A DNA stretch of 64,000 nucleotides from Terriglobia bacterium (GTDB lineage: Bacteria > Acidobacteriota > Terriglobia > UBA7540): positions 1-64,000 of the forward strand of contig DASTAW010000062.1 of assembly GCA_035712365.1 (NCBI GenBank), in the 5' to 3' direction. Positions 25,897-33,677 of this stretch are shown here, one piece after another; position 1 is the first letter of the stretch; each line of letters starts with the position of its first letter. The translations under genes were made by a program, and so were the position numbers. The notes below the pieces were generated by a model. That model was not told the origin of the DNA. It saw only the letters and a program-made list of their open reading frames with translations, and made no database searches.

Positions 25897-26166
25897 ATGG
25901 CGTTCCCACAAAAACCGAATTCCGGAAGCATTTGGGCGCAGGTTGCTTTCTATTCGAGCCTGGGCTTTATTATTCCAGGCGCTATGGTAGGAGGCGTCCT
26001 GCTGGGCTGGTTTCTCGATGACCACCTGCACACGTCGCCGGTTTTAGTTATTATTGGAGGTTTGGCAGGGGCGGCTGGAGGCATTATCGAGGTCCTCCAA
26101 ATTCTGGCCCGGACAGAAAAAAATGCAGAGCGGGACAATGAATCCAGCAATTCTGGACGGCGCTGA
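25897..26166 (+). CDS. atpZ: AtpZ/AtpI family F0 assembly-associated protein
   Basis: 89 residues with two transmembrane helices (about residues 15-35 and 43-66): WAQVAFYSSLGFIIPGAMVGGVLLGWFLDD and LVIIGGLAGAAGGIIEVLQIL. This matches AtpZ (AtpI-related) proteins that precede F0 genes and are linked to Mg/Ca uptake or c-ring assembly. A GTG at 25891 is an alternative start two codons upstream. It overlaps the next gene by 44 bases, indicating translational coupling. Confidence 0.8.
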   Translation: MAFPQKPNSGSIWAQVAFYSSLGFIIPGAMVGGVLLGWFLDDHLHTSPVLVIIGGLAGAAGGIIEVLQILARTEKNAERDNESSNSGRR

Positions 26167-26536
26167 AGTCAGGCTGCCGCGATGGATGGGATCTCTCGCC
26201 GGCCTCGGCATTCTCGTTTTCCTGGTTCTTGGCCGGACGCAGATGGCTGGCGCTTTCGCTGTGGGTGCGGGAATTTCCATTCTGGGTTATCACTGGCTGG
26301 CGCAAGCTGTGAAGGCTGCGCTCAATGCCGGCGAACGAGCCGCGCCCAAGCGGGTCTTGATAAGTCTTGTCCTGCGGTATCCTATCGCATTCGGAGCTGT
26401 GCTCATCTTTTATGAAACGCATTGGCTTCCGTTCACGGGAATTCTAGCGGGTCTGTTTGTGCCGTTTGCGGGGACCCTTGCTGAATCCCTGAATTTGCTG
26501 GGAAGGTTGATTCGGTCAGACGACTATGGGGCATGA
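26123..26536 (+). CDS. ATP synthase subunit I-like membrane protein
   Basis: 137 residues with about four transmembrane helices (GSLAGLGILVFLVLGRTQ, GAFAVGAGISILGYHWLAQAV, RVLISLVLRYPIAFGAVLIFYETHWLPF, TGILAGLFVPFAGTLAESL). The layout resembles ATP synthase I (AtpI) proteins, chaperones for c-ring assembly. It overlaps atpZ upstream (44 bases) and atpB downstream (11 bases). Start could be ATG 26123 or ATG 26138; both lie inside the atpZ coding region. Confidence 0.7.
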   Translation: MQSGTMNPAILDGAEVRLPRWMGSLAGLGILVFLVLGRTQMAGAFAVGAGISILGYHWLAQAVKAALNAGERAAPKRVLISLVLRYPIAFGAVLIFYETHWLPFTGILAGLFVPFAGTLAESLNLLGRLIRSDDYGA

Positions 26537-27347
26537 CCTCTGGTTCACAGCCATCCTGAATAAGCTTTTCGGGCATGCGGTCGCGGCCCTCCTTGTGGCG
26601 ATTTCGTACCTTCCGCACATGGCCTTCGCGCGGCCTGCAGATCCGGTGCATCCCATTCCGGACTACGTTGCGGGTGAAATCCTCGTACTCCTGATCATTG
26701 TCGTGGGTGCGATCATTCTTCGGACCCGGCTGTCCATGGAGCACCCTGGGAAGTTCCAGATGGCGATGGAAGTTTATCTCGAGTTTAGTCGCAACCTGGT
26801 GGATGAAGTGGTCGGGCACGGCGGCCGGCGCTACGTTGCCATGGTCGGCACTCTCGGACTTTTCATCCTGCTTTGCAATCTTGAGGGTTTGGTTCCGACA
26901 CTCATCACACCCACGGCGACCGTTTATGTGCCTTTGGGGTGCGCGGTGGCCGCCTTCCTTCATTACAATTTCCACGGATTCCGCGTGAAAGGAATCTTCG
27001 GGTATCTGCGGCACCTGAGCGGGCCAATGCTCGCGATCGCCTGGCTATTTTTCCCCATTGAAGTGTTCAGCAACTTCCTGCGGATGCTTTCCCTCACCGC
27101 GCGTTTGTGGGGCAACATGTTGGCCAGTGTGACGGTGCCCGGTCTCTTTATGTCGCTCGGTTTGAATTTCTATGGCTACTTGGTGCATGCGGGATACGTT
27201 ATCTTGAGCCCTGTCGGACTTTTAATCGCGGTTTTGGCCCCGGTGATATTCATGGCGCTGCACGTATTCGAAGCACTCCTGCAAGCCTACGTTTTTATGA
27301 TTCTCCCGGCACTTTATATCAGCTTGGCGACGTCGGAGGAGCACTAA
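26526..27347 (+). CDS. atpB: F0F1 ATP synthase subunit a
   Basis: 273 residues. Subunit a forms the two half-channels that load and unload ions on the c-ring. Diagnostic motifs are HYNFHGFRVKG, PIEVFSNFLRMLSLTARLWGNMLA with the essential stator arginine in SLTARLWGN, and a C-terminal ALLQAYVFMILPALYIS. About six transmembrane helices follow an N-terminal segment that is hydrophobic and may be cleaved. It overlaps the atpI-like gene by 11 bases and is separated from atpE by 135 bases that hold a hairpin. Confidence 0.96.
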   Translation: MGHDLWFTAILNKLFGHAVAALLVAISYLPHMAFARPADPVHPIPDYVAGEILVLLIIVVGAIILRTRLSMEHPGKFQMAMEVYLEFSRNLVDEVVGHGGRRYVAMVGTLGLFILLCNLEGLVPTLITPTATVYVPLGCAVAAFLHYNFHGFRVKGIFGYLRHLSGPMLAIAWLFFPIEVFSNFLRMLSLTARLWGNMLASVTVPGLFMSLGLNFYGYLVHAGYVILSPVGLLIAVLAPVIFMALHVFEALLQAYVFMILPALYISLATSEEH

Positions 27348-27442
27348 CGGCCACCTGTCTTTTAATTCGGCTTTATCCGTAAGCGTGAGGCCCGCCCTGC
27401 CCCAGCGGTGGCGGGTAACCACCCACTGGCGGAAATTTCATA

Positions 27443-27471
27443 AAACTCTCCAGAGGCAACCTGGAGAGTTT
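27443..27471 (+). promoter_or_regulatory. Intercistronic hairpin abutting the atpE ribosome binding site
   Basis: AAACTCTCCAG (27443-27453) pairs perfectly over 11 base pairs with CTGGAGAGTTT (27461-27471) around AGGCAAC. The AGGAGG ribosome binding site starts two bases later (27473-27478). There is no T-run, so it is not an intrinsic terminator. It probably shields or defines the 5' end of an atpE mRNA or modulates its initiation. Confidence 0.65.
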
Positions 27472-27482
27472 CAGGAGGAATG

Positions 27483-27800
27483 ATGAAAGCGAAGGTAGTT
27501 GGTTTGATTGGTATAGCGATGGGGCTGTTCTACACGGTCCCACTGCTCGCGGCGCAGGGGTCCGCCGGTTCGGCGGGGGGCGGCACCGACTGGGTGCCGA
27601 TCGGTGCGGGCGTGGGCATGGCAATCGCTTCGGGACTTTGCGGATTAGGACAAGGAAGGGCCGCTGCTGGCGCTTGTGAAGGTGTCGCCCGCAATCCCGG
27701 CGCTCGGCCGGGAATCTTTCTGTTCCTGATTTTGGGACTAATCTTCATCGAGTCCCTGGCCCTGTACACATTTGTGATTATTTTCCTCAAAGTGAAGTAG
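27483..27800 (+). CDS. atpE: F0F1 ATP synthase subunit c
   Basis: 105 residues, longer than the usual 70-90 because of an N-terminal signal-like hydrophobic segment (VVGLIGIAMGLFYTVPLLAAQ). The two-helix hairpin follows: GAGVGMAIASGLCGLGQGRAAAGACEGVARNPGARPGIFLFLILGLIFIESLALY, with the polar loop ARNPGARP and the ion-carrying glutamate in FIESLALY. A glutamine in GLGQG, the glutamate, the following serine and the tyrosine four further on match four of the ligands used by Na+-type rings, but the threonine is replaced by leucine. ATG 27483 is preferred over 27480 because of spacing to AGGAGG. Confidence 0.93.
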   Translation: MKAKVVGLIGIAMGLFYTVPLLAAQGSAGSAGGGTDWVPIGAGVGMAIASGLCGLGQGRAAAGACEGVARNPGARPGIFLFLILGLIFIESLALYTFVIIFLKVK

Positions 27801-28324
27801 GCGATCCGAGGCAGGGCTGGCGGAAGTGCTGCGGGCCTGCCGCTGCGACCGCAAGCCGCCGAAGTCTGGTGGACAGGGCGGTTACAGTGCGAGACCGCGT
27901 TCGAGTCGCTGGCGGTCATCTTCGTCAAAAGTCGATAGTCCTGAACGGTTTCGCGGAGGGTGGGAGGTTTGGCCTCCCACTCTCTCGTGAGGCGGCTCCC
28001 CTCCGACGATGAGTGGCGTTTTGCAGGAAGTTGGGCTGTGCAGTGAAATGTACGCCGACCACGATGGCCTGCGTCCATTGCAGCCGATCATGACCGTCGA
28101 GATTGTACGGCTCCGACACCTGCACACGTCGTGACCTAACCCCTGCCACCTTCCATCTGCCAGGGCTACTCGCCCAGTGCCGGGCCCTGCTTGAGTTTTC
28201 TGTTGCCTTGCAATGCCCGAATCGCTACCATTTTTACAAGCTTGGGTGTGTTGCCCGGATTCGTACCGGAGAATTCGAGCCGCCGTTGGTGGCGGCTCCG
28301 GTTTCAGATTCCTTCGGGAGCATC
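27801..28324. other. Intergenic stretch after atpE
   Basis: About 520 bases without a recognised gene. It holds the hairpin at 27960-27980 and, just before the ThiS-like gene, a perfect 8-base-pair hairpin GAGCCGCC-GTTGGT-GGCGGCTC at about 28277-28298. No F1, b or delta subunit gene follows atpE. Confidence 0.5.
27960..27980. terminator. Perfect palindrome after atpE
   Basis: GTGGGAGG pairs with CCTCCCAC around TTTGG (8 base pairs). It has no T-run in either direction, so it could be a Rho-dependent or processing hairpin rather than an intrinsic terminator. Confidence 0.35.
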
Positions 28325-28570
28325 ATGGTCCTGCAGTTAAACGGCGAGCAGCGTGAAGTCCCGGACGGCCTGAGCCTCGCAGGTCTGGTCGAATGGCTGG
28401 AGCTTCCCGCCGATCGCGTTGCAATCGAGCGCAATCTGGAAGTTGTCAAGAGAGCGAATTGGACCGAAACGCGGCTGGAGAACGGCGACCGGCTTGAGAT
28501 TGTCCGGATGGTCGGGGGCGGGCGCCCTATCGACCTGTGCCATGGGGATTGTCCATGCCTCCCACTGTAA
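28325..28570 (+). CDS. ThiS-like sulfur carrier protein with C-terminal extension
   Basis: 81 residues. A ubiquitin-like fold is indicated by [43 protein letters not shown] and the final strand [11 protein letters not shown]. ThiS proteins normally end at the di-glycine, which is thiocarboxylated by ThiF/ThiI to supply sulfur for thiazole synthesis. Here 14 residues follow the GGG ([14 protein letters not shown] and a final L), including three cysteines, so proteolysis would be needed for classical activity. No other thi gene is in the window. The gene overlaps the start of the next gene, whose ATG lies 16 bases before this stop. Confidence 0.8.
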   Translation: MVLQLNGEQREVPDGLSLAGLVEWLELPADRVAIERNLEVVKRANWTETRLENGDRLEIVRMVGGGRPIDLCHGDCPCLPL

Positions 28571-29943
28571 CCAGCACTTCCGGGCTCGTTCTTGTCACTC
28601 TGCTGATCAAGCTGGGCGTCATAGCCTCATTGGCCAGCATCATTGCCCGGTTTGACAAGTTCCGCCGCCTGTTGCTGGTTGAAATCCGGACACCCAAACA
28701 AAAGCTTCTTTTCGCCGCCTTCCTTGGCGTGCCTTTCATGCTGGGCGTCCTCACGCGCCTTGTGGCTGGCTACCAGGGCAGCGACCTGAGTCTGGAAATC
28801 ACGGTCATCGGCGGCTTGCTGGGCGGCACCATGGTTGGCCTGGTGGTCGGCATGATGGTCAGTCTGCCGGCCGTGCTCATTCCTCATGTGTTTACTTTGC
28901 CGATGGGGTTTGTGATGCCTGCGCGGCACGAACTCCTTGCCGTTCCGATGGCGGTTCTCTACGCGGTGGTGGCCGGCTCGGCGCGCTGGCTCTGCCCCAA
29001 CAAAGAAGAAGTCTGGAAGTTCTCGCCTTTCATCGACCTCAGTTTGTATCGCTCCATCAAACAGCGGTTCAAGCAACCTTCCATGGACTGGCAGATCCTG
29101 TTTTTTCTGATTTGCGTCTTTTTAGAGCTATCGCGTGTCGAGCTGGGGCGGGTTGCCAATGGTAACCTCTTTTTCCTGAACCCGACCGGCCTGTGGACGG
29201 AAATCCTGGTCCTTTTTGCGACCGCGATTGCCGTAGCTCTCCCGCTGCGCATCTGGAACAACACCCGCATCGAGCAGAAACTGGAGGAGAAGGAACGCAG
29301 CCTGATTCAGGCCCGCATGGACAGCCTGATCAGCCAGATCAACCCCCATTTTCTCTTCAATACGCTGAACACCGTTTCGTCGCTGATTCGACTGGACCCG
29401 GACACTGCCCGCAAGGTGCTGGTGAAGCTCTCGAGCATACTGCGCCGAAGGCTTAAGACCCAGACCCACTTTGCGCCCCTGCGCCAGGAACTCGACTTCA
29501 TCGCCGACTACCTGGACATTGAGGTCGTGCGTTTCGGGCGCGATAAGCTTCGGGTGGTGCAGGAAATTGATCCGGGAGCGCTGGACGTGATTGTACCCTC
29601 GATGATTCTGCAGCCGCTGGTGGAAAATGCCATCCGCCACGGAATCGGACCGAAAATCGAAGGAGGAACTATTACGCTGCGCGCCACCCGCCGCAACGGC
29701 AGGATCGCCATCCAGGTCAGCGACGACGGCCTGGGCATTCCCAAAAGCCGGTTGCCCCAAATTTATGCTTCCGGCATTGGAATCACAAACGTGCAGGAGC
29801 GGCTGAAGGTGCTTTACGGCCAGGAGTTTTCCATGAAGGTCGAAAGCGAACCGGGAAAGGGAACGACGGTCCGCTTTGAGCTGCCGGAGGTGGTGGCGGC
29901 TGAAGAAGCGGTTTCTATGGAAGCGGCGCAGGCCGAGCCTTAG
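28555..29943 (+). CDS. LytS/YehU-type sensor histidine kinase
   Basis: 462 residues. The N-terminal half has about six transmembrane helices like 5TMR-LYT sensors ([62 protein letters not shown] and others). The His_kinase domain carries the phosphoacceptor in [18 protein letters not shown], and the HATPase has [16 protein letters not shown] and [11 protein letters not shown]. Family members signal to LytTR regulators, but none is adjacent, so it is an orphan here. ATG 28555 with GGGGA upstream was chosen; GTG 28537 is possible. It is translationally coupled to the ThiS-like gene. Confidence 0.92.
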   Translation: MPPTVTSTSGLVLVTLLIKLGVIASLASIIARFDKFRRLLLVEIRTPKQKLLFAAFLGVPFMLGVLTRLVAGYQGSDLSLEITVIGGLLGGTMVGLVVGMMVSLPAVLIPHVFTLPMGFVMPARHELLAVPMAVLYAVVAGSARWLCPNKEEVWKFSPFIDLSLYRSIKQRFKQPSMDWQILFFLICVFLELSRVELGRVANGNLFFLNPTGLWTEILVLFATAIAVALPLRIWNNTRIEQKLEEKERSLIQARMDSLISQINPHFLFNTLNTVSSLIRLDPDTARKVLVKLSSILRRRLKTQTHFAPLRQELDFIADYLDIEVVRFGRDKLRVVQEIDPGALDVIVPSMILQPLVENAIRHGIGPKIEGGTITLRATRRNGRIAIQVSDDGLGIPKSRLPQIYASGIGITNVQERLKVLYGQEFSMKVESEPGKGTTVRFELPEVVAAEEAVSMEAAQAEP

Positions 29944-30019
29944 CTCAGGTTCGCGAGGCCGCTGCGCCGTCTCCTTGCGCGGTCCTACGCTGCATTCTCC
30001 CGTGGCAGATTGGGCCGCG

Positions 30020-30457
30020 TTAGTTGCCCGTGCTTCCGAAGCCTCGCGTATTTCTCTGCGTCTCGGACACGGATTCGGCTTCGATGAACTCCGCTTCAAT
30101 CCGGCGAACGATACGGAGCTGGGCGATGCGGTCTCCCGGCTGGATACTGAAGGGTTTGCTGCCCAGGTTCGCCATCACCACTTTGAGTTCCCCCCGATAT
30201 CCGGGATCGATCACGCCTGCCAGCGTGGTGATGCCCTTGAGCGCCAAGCCTGATCGGTCTTCGACCAGCGCGCCGAATTCAGGAGGGAACTCAAAGGCCA
30301 ATCCCGTGCCGATCGCTTTCGTTTCCCCGGCTGCAAGTGAAACCATCTCCGCTGCCGACAGGTCCGCGGCCAGATCGCCGAAAGGTCCTGAATGAGAATA
30401 TCGCGGCAGTGAGGCGTTAGGCTGCACTTTCGCGACCGTAATGCGGATTTTCATCAT
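30020..30457 (-). CDS. dut: dUTP diphosphatase
   Basis: 145 residues. It hydrolyses dUTP to dUMP, limiting uracil in DNA and supplying dTMP synthesis. The trimeric dUTPase motifs are in order: DLAAD (motif 1), EDRSGLALKG (2), GVIDPGYRGELKVVMAN (3, with catalytic Asp and Tyr), GDRIAQL (4) and RGFGSTG (5). Start: the mRNA reads AAAGGAATGGTGATGATGAAA; the third codon (30457) has the best spacing to AAAGGA, while 30454 and 30463 are also possible. It lies 73 bases downstream of the ligand-binding protein gene on the same strand. Confidence 0.95.
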   Translation of the reverse strand: MMKIRITVAKVQPNASLPRYSHSGPFGDLAADLSAAEMVSLAAGETKAIGTGLAFEFPPEFGALVEDRSGLALKGITTLAGVIDPGYRGELKVVMANLGSKPFSIQPGDRIAQLRIVRRIEAEFIEAESVSETQRNTRGFGSTGN

Positions 30458-30530
30458 CACCATTCCTTTCCAAAACCCGGTGACGATTCCCAACGAGTGA
30501 AATGCCTGGTGCGGGCCGAATTTCTGTGTC

Positions 30531-31655
30531 TTACCTGGTGCCTTGGGTGCACTCCCTGGGTTCAACCACTCCCAGACTCTTAACAATCTCGTAGCTGCCG
30601 TTTTTTGCCTGGGCGATGTACATGTTCATTCGAGCGTGGTGCTGGCCGGGCACCATTTCGGCCGGGCCTCCCGGCCCTTTAGTAATCTTTGCATGGTCCA
30701 GCGCCTTGATGACCTCTGCCTGATTCAGCGACCCCGCCTCTTTCACGGCGGCCTCCCAGAACCTCAGACCGCGGTACATGCCCGAACACGAACTGCCGGC
30801 CGTCAACTTGGCGCTCCCAGAATAGAGTTTGTTGTACTGCTTGAGCATCTCTTTGCTGAAGGGGTCGCTGATGGTCTGGTAGTAATCGAGGCAACTGTAC
30901 AATCCCTCCACCTGCGCGGGTGGCACCAGGTTCACGAAGTTCTCGTCGAAGTACGTGCAAACCATGTAGCCGCCCCGCTTTGTGAAGCCGGAATTATAAA
31001 GCTGCTCGAGGAAGGGCGTGAGCCCGGGAGGGACAGTCGTATTGAAGACCACTTCTGCGCCGCTGGACGTGATCTTTTCGATAGTCTTGCCGTAGTCGGC
31101 GTGGTCGAGAGGGAAATATTCCTCTCCAACGATTGTGCCGCCGCCGGCAGTGACAACCTGACGGACCTTCTTGTTCATCGTATGCGGCCAGATATAGTCA
31201 GCGGATGGCAGGTAGAATTTCTTTGCCCCAGTTTGTTCCATCAGCCAGGGGATGAGCGGTTCAACCTGTTGCGCCGGCACGGGGCCAGTACAGAAGATGA
31301 GCGGGTCGCATTCCTGCCCCTCGTATTGCTCCGGGTAGATATATAGCTTCCTCCCCTTTACAACGGCCGGGCCTTTGATCGCCTGGCGCGTCGAGCTGTA
31401 AATGCCGCCGAGGATTAGATCCACTTGATCCTGCTGAACCAGCTTGGCAGCTTTGGCTTCGGCTACGCCGTCAGTCGTTGCACTGTCTTCGATGAGGAGA
31501 TCGATATGTCGCCCTAACAACCCACCTTTCGCATTGATGTCGTCAATCACCATCCTGGCAACATTTGCGCTGGCGATCCCCATGAACGAAAGTGGACCTG
31601 TTATGTCCATAATCACACCGACCTTGATGGATCGTCCCGCTGTTTCTGGCACCAT
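30531..31655 (-). CDS. Urea/amide-type ABC ligand-binding protein lacking a signal peptide
   Basis: 374 residues of the type I periplasmic-binding fold (Peripla_BP_5/6; UrtA/FmdD/AmiC-like): IKVGVIMDITGPLSFMGIASANVARMVIDDINAKGGLLGR, LILGGIYSSTRQAI, FYLPSADYIWPHTMNKKVRQVV. It starts MVPETAGRSIKVGV with no signal peptide or lipobox, and upstream in-frame sequence does not supply one. GAGGAG precedes the ATG at 31655. No permease or ATPase gene is nearby. It may be a cytoplasmic amide sensor like AmiC or a fold-only relative. Ligand is unknown. Confidence 0.85.
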   Translation of the reverse strand: MVPETAGRSIKVGVIMDITGPLSFMGIASANVARMVIDDINAKGGLLGRHIDLLIEDSATTDGVAEAKAAKLVQQDQVDLILGGIYSSTRQAIKGPAVVKGRKLYIYPEQYEGQECDPLIFCTGPVPAQQVEPLIPWLMEQTGAKKFYLPSADYIWPHTMNKKVRQVVTAGGGTIVGEEYFPLDHADYGKTIEKITSSGAEVVFNTTVPPGLTPFLEQLYNSGFTKRGGYMVCTYFDENFVNLVPPAQVEGLYSCLDYYQTISDPFSKEMLKQYNKLYSGSAKLTAGSSCSGMYRGLRFWEAAVKEAGSLNQAEVIKALDHAKITKGPGGPAEMVPGQHHARMNMYIAQAKNGSYEIVKSLGVVEPRECTQGTR

Positions 31656-32012
31656 GGCATTCTCCTCTTCTAAAAATTGATCGGGATTCAAGAACAGGGT
31701 TGGGACAGTATACACCACAGCCTCTGCCGGCGTCGGGTTGGGTCTCCTCAACCGCGCCCGAACTGACTTCGGAGCGGATTGCAGACGAGTTACGAGCCGC
31801 CGTCGATGCCCGGTCTATGAAAGCGGGTCCGTCGGCAGAGTCTTAGGAAGCTGCTGAATGCCCCGCTGCCTGTACGTGGAATTAATCTGTGTTAAGATCA
31901 AGCTTTTGCCCCTGGATTTCTGTAATCCGTTCCAGCCTTGGCGAATTCAAGCGGCTGATCGGTCAGGGCGCTGGTTTCGTCGCCCGCAAATCCAAATGTC
32001 CGAGGAAGGCTG
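31656..32012. other. Divergent intergenic region
   Basis: About 360 bases between the divergent ligand-binding protein and CMD genes. No gene and no clear promoter or palindrome was recognised. Confidence 0.4.
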
Positions 32013-32351
32013 ATGGCTAAACGTGACTCCGACAAAGTGAGAACTACCCCCAGCTCAATGGGCATGATTGAACCCCGGTTTCGCAATATCTATAAATCTT
32101 TTTACAAAGAGACTTATTACACCACCACCACGCTCGATGCCAAGACAAAAGAGTTGATCGCAATCGGGTGCTCACTGGTGGCACACTGTGAGGGCTGTAC
32201 CAGAGGTCACATCAAGAAGGCCCTGGAACTCGGAGCCACCAAGGAAGAGATTTCGGACGCCATTGTTGTGGCGGTTGGAATCGGTGCTGCCAGTATTGTT
32301 GACATGACCGACAAGGCTGCGACCCACCTGGATCTTCATCACTTCGAATAG
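32013..32351 (+). CDS. Carboxymuconolactone decarboxylase (AhpD-like) family protein
   Basis: 112 residues. The CMD/AhpD fold is shown by LDAKTKELIAIGCSLVAHCEGCTRGHIKKALELGATKEEISDAIVVA, with the CxxC active-site motif CEGC followed by His, typical of thiol-disulfide AhpD-like proteins that reduce peroxiredoxin systems. Strict decarboxylase activity is unlikely. The MFS gene follows after about 60 bases and may be co-transcribed. Confidence 0.93.
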   Translation: MAKRDSDKVRTTPSSMGMIEPRFRNIYKSFYKETYYTTTTLDAKTKELIAIGCSLVAHCEGCTRGHIKKALELGATKEEISDAIVVAVGIGAASIVDMTDKAATHLDLHHFE

Positions 32352-32410
32352 CCAAGGCAGCAGAGTCCCTCGGAGTAGGGTGGCATCAAGACTCCAGACT
32401 GAAGAACACT

Positions 32411-33673
32411 TTGGCGCTTCTGAAGGCCTCAGAGCCGTCGGTTACCATTTTGCGAGGACGACGGGTGGACTTTCTGATCATCGGTATTCTGTTTCTTCTG
32501 CTGTTTCTGGGGCTGGCTGACAACCAGACCATTCCTGCGCTTCTCCCCCTGTTGATAGATTCCCTCCACATTACTGTTGAGCAGGCAGGACTGCTGGCCG
32601 TCTTCTATTCGGTGGCGGCGGCACTCGCCTCCCTGGTCACGGGAATTGTTTCAGACCACTATGGCCGGAAGCATTTTCTATTTGCGGGAGCGCTCGTGTT
32701 TGGCTGCGCCTCATGGATGTCCGCGCATGCCGCAAGTTTTACGGGACTTACGGTTGCCCGCGGTGTCACCGGCCTGGGCGCTGGGGCCATTTCCACCTGT
32801 TCCATCGCTTTTGCGGGCGACTGGTTCGACTACAGTATCCGTGGCCGGGCCCTTAGCTGGATCTCGACGGCCTACTTTGCCGCTCCGATTCTGGGTGTTC
32901 CTCTTGCCGCCCAGGTGGCGGACCGTTTGGGATGGCGTAACACATTCTACTTTTTCGCCGCTTTGGCCGCAGTGGTCGCTCTGCTTTCCCTGCGATTGCC
33001 GCGCGACCGGCGGGAAGCCACTCAGGCATCGGAAAAGTGGCGGACCACGTTTCGCGCCTGCCAGTCATTTTTCAGGCGCCGGGACACCAGCGCAGGCCTC
33101 GTCATCGCCTTCCTTGTCTCGGGCGGGCTGTACGGCTTTCTCTATTACATCGGTCAATGGATGAATTCCTCGTTCGGCGTTCCGACGCGAACCATTGGCT
33201 GGGTCTTTATGCTGGGAGGTCTCGTGGCCCTGGTCAGCGCGCCGCTGGCCGGCGTCCTCTCGGACCGCTGGGGGAAGAGACCGGTTTCGATTGCAGGGAA
33301 CGTGCTTCTGGCGCTCTCGGTGGCCCTGGTCCCGTTTTTCCCCTGGGGCGCCGGCCTGCTGATCGTTTTTGCCTTCACCAGCCTTGGCGCCGCTTCCCGG
33401 CAGGGGCCGCTGGCAGCGTTAATGACCGAGCTGGTCCCAACGTCTGAGCGTGGCTCGTTCATCGCTCTCCGAAACGTTTTTTCGCAGATGGGTATCGGGC
33501 TGGTGGTGCTGGCGGGCGGCGCCATTTATGAGCGACGCGGCTATCTGGCAGTGACGACAGTATGCGCAGTGATGACGGGCGTGGTTGCCGTCCTCCTGGC
33601 GACACATATCGTTGAGCCTGGCAAGCCCTCGCTCGGCCCGCACAATGGAATGGACCAGCCCGTGGGACCATAA
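32411..33673 (+). CDS. Major facilitator superfamily transporter
   Basis: Up to 420 residues with twelve predicted helices. The MFS motif A is present as GIVSDHYGRKHF after helix 2 and again as GVLSDRWGKRP in the second half. Conserved GVTGLGAGAISTCSIAFAGDW marks helix 4. Substrate cannot be told; the pattern is like sugar/drug antiporters. The start is uncertain: TTG 32411, TTG 32450 or GTG 32465 all precede the first helix, and none has a strong ribosome binding site. Confidence 0.88.
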   Translation: MALLKASEPSVTILRGRRVDFLIIGILFLLLFLGLADNQTIPALLPLLIDSLHITVEQAGLLAVFYSVAAALASLVTGIVSDHYGRKHFLFAGALVFGCASWMSAHAASFTGLTVARGVTGLGAGAISTCSIAFAGDWFDYSIRGRALSWISTAYFAAPILGVPLAAQVADRLGWRNTFYFFAALAAVVALLSLRLPRDRREATQASEKWRTTFRACQSFFRRRDTSAGLVIAFLVSGGLYGFLYYIGQWMNSSFGVPTRTIGWVFMLGGLVALVSAPLAGVLSDRWGKRPVSIAGNVLLALSVALVPFFPWGAGLLIVFAFTSLGAASRQGPLAALMTELVPTSERGSFIALRNVFSQMGIGLVVLAGGAIYERRGYLAVTTVCAVMTGVVAVLLATHIVEPGKPSLGPHNGMDQPVGP

Positions 33674-33677
33674 GCCC

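Noticed and set aside
28240-28324. TPP riboswitch in front of the ThiS-like gene
   Set aside because: Neither CUGAGA nor the ACCUGAUC-type core is present; only a simple GC hairpin is seen.
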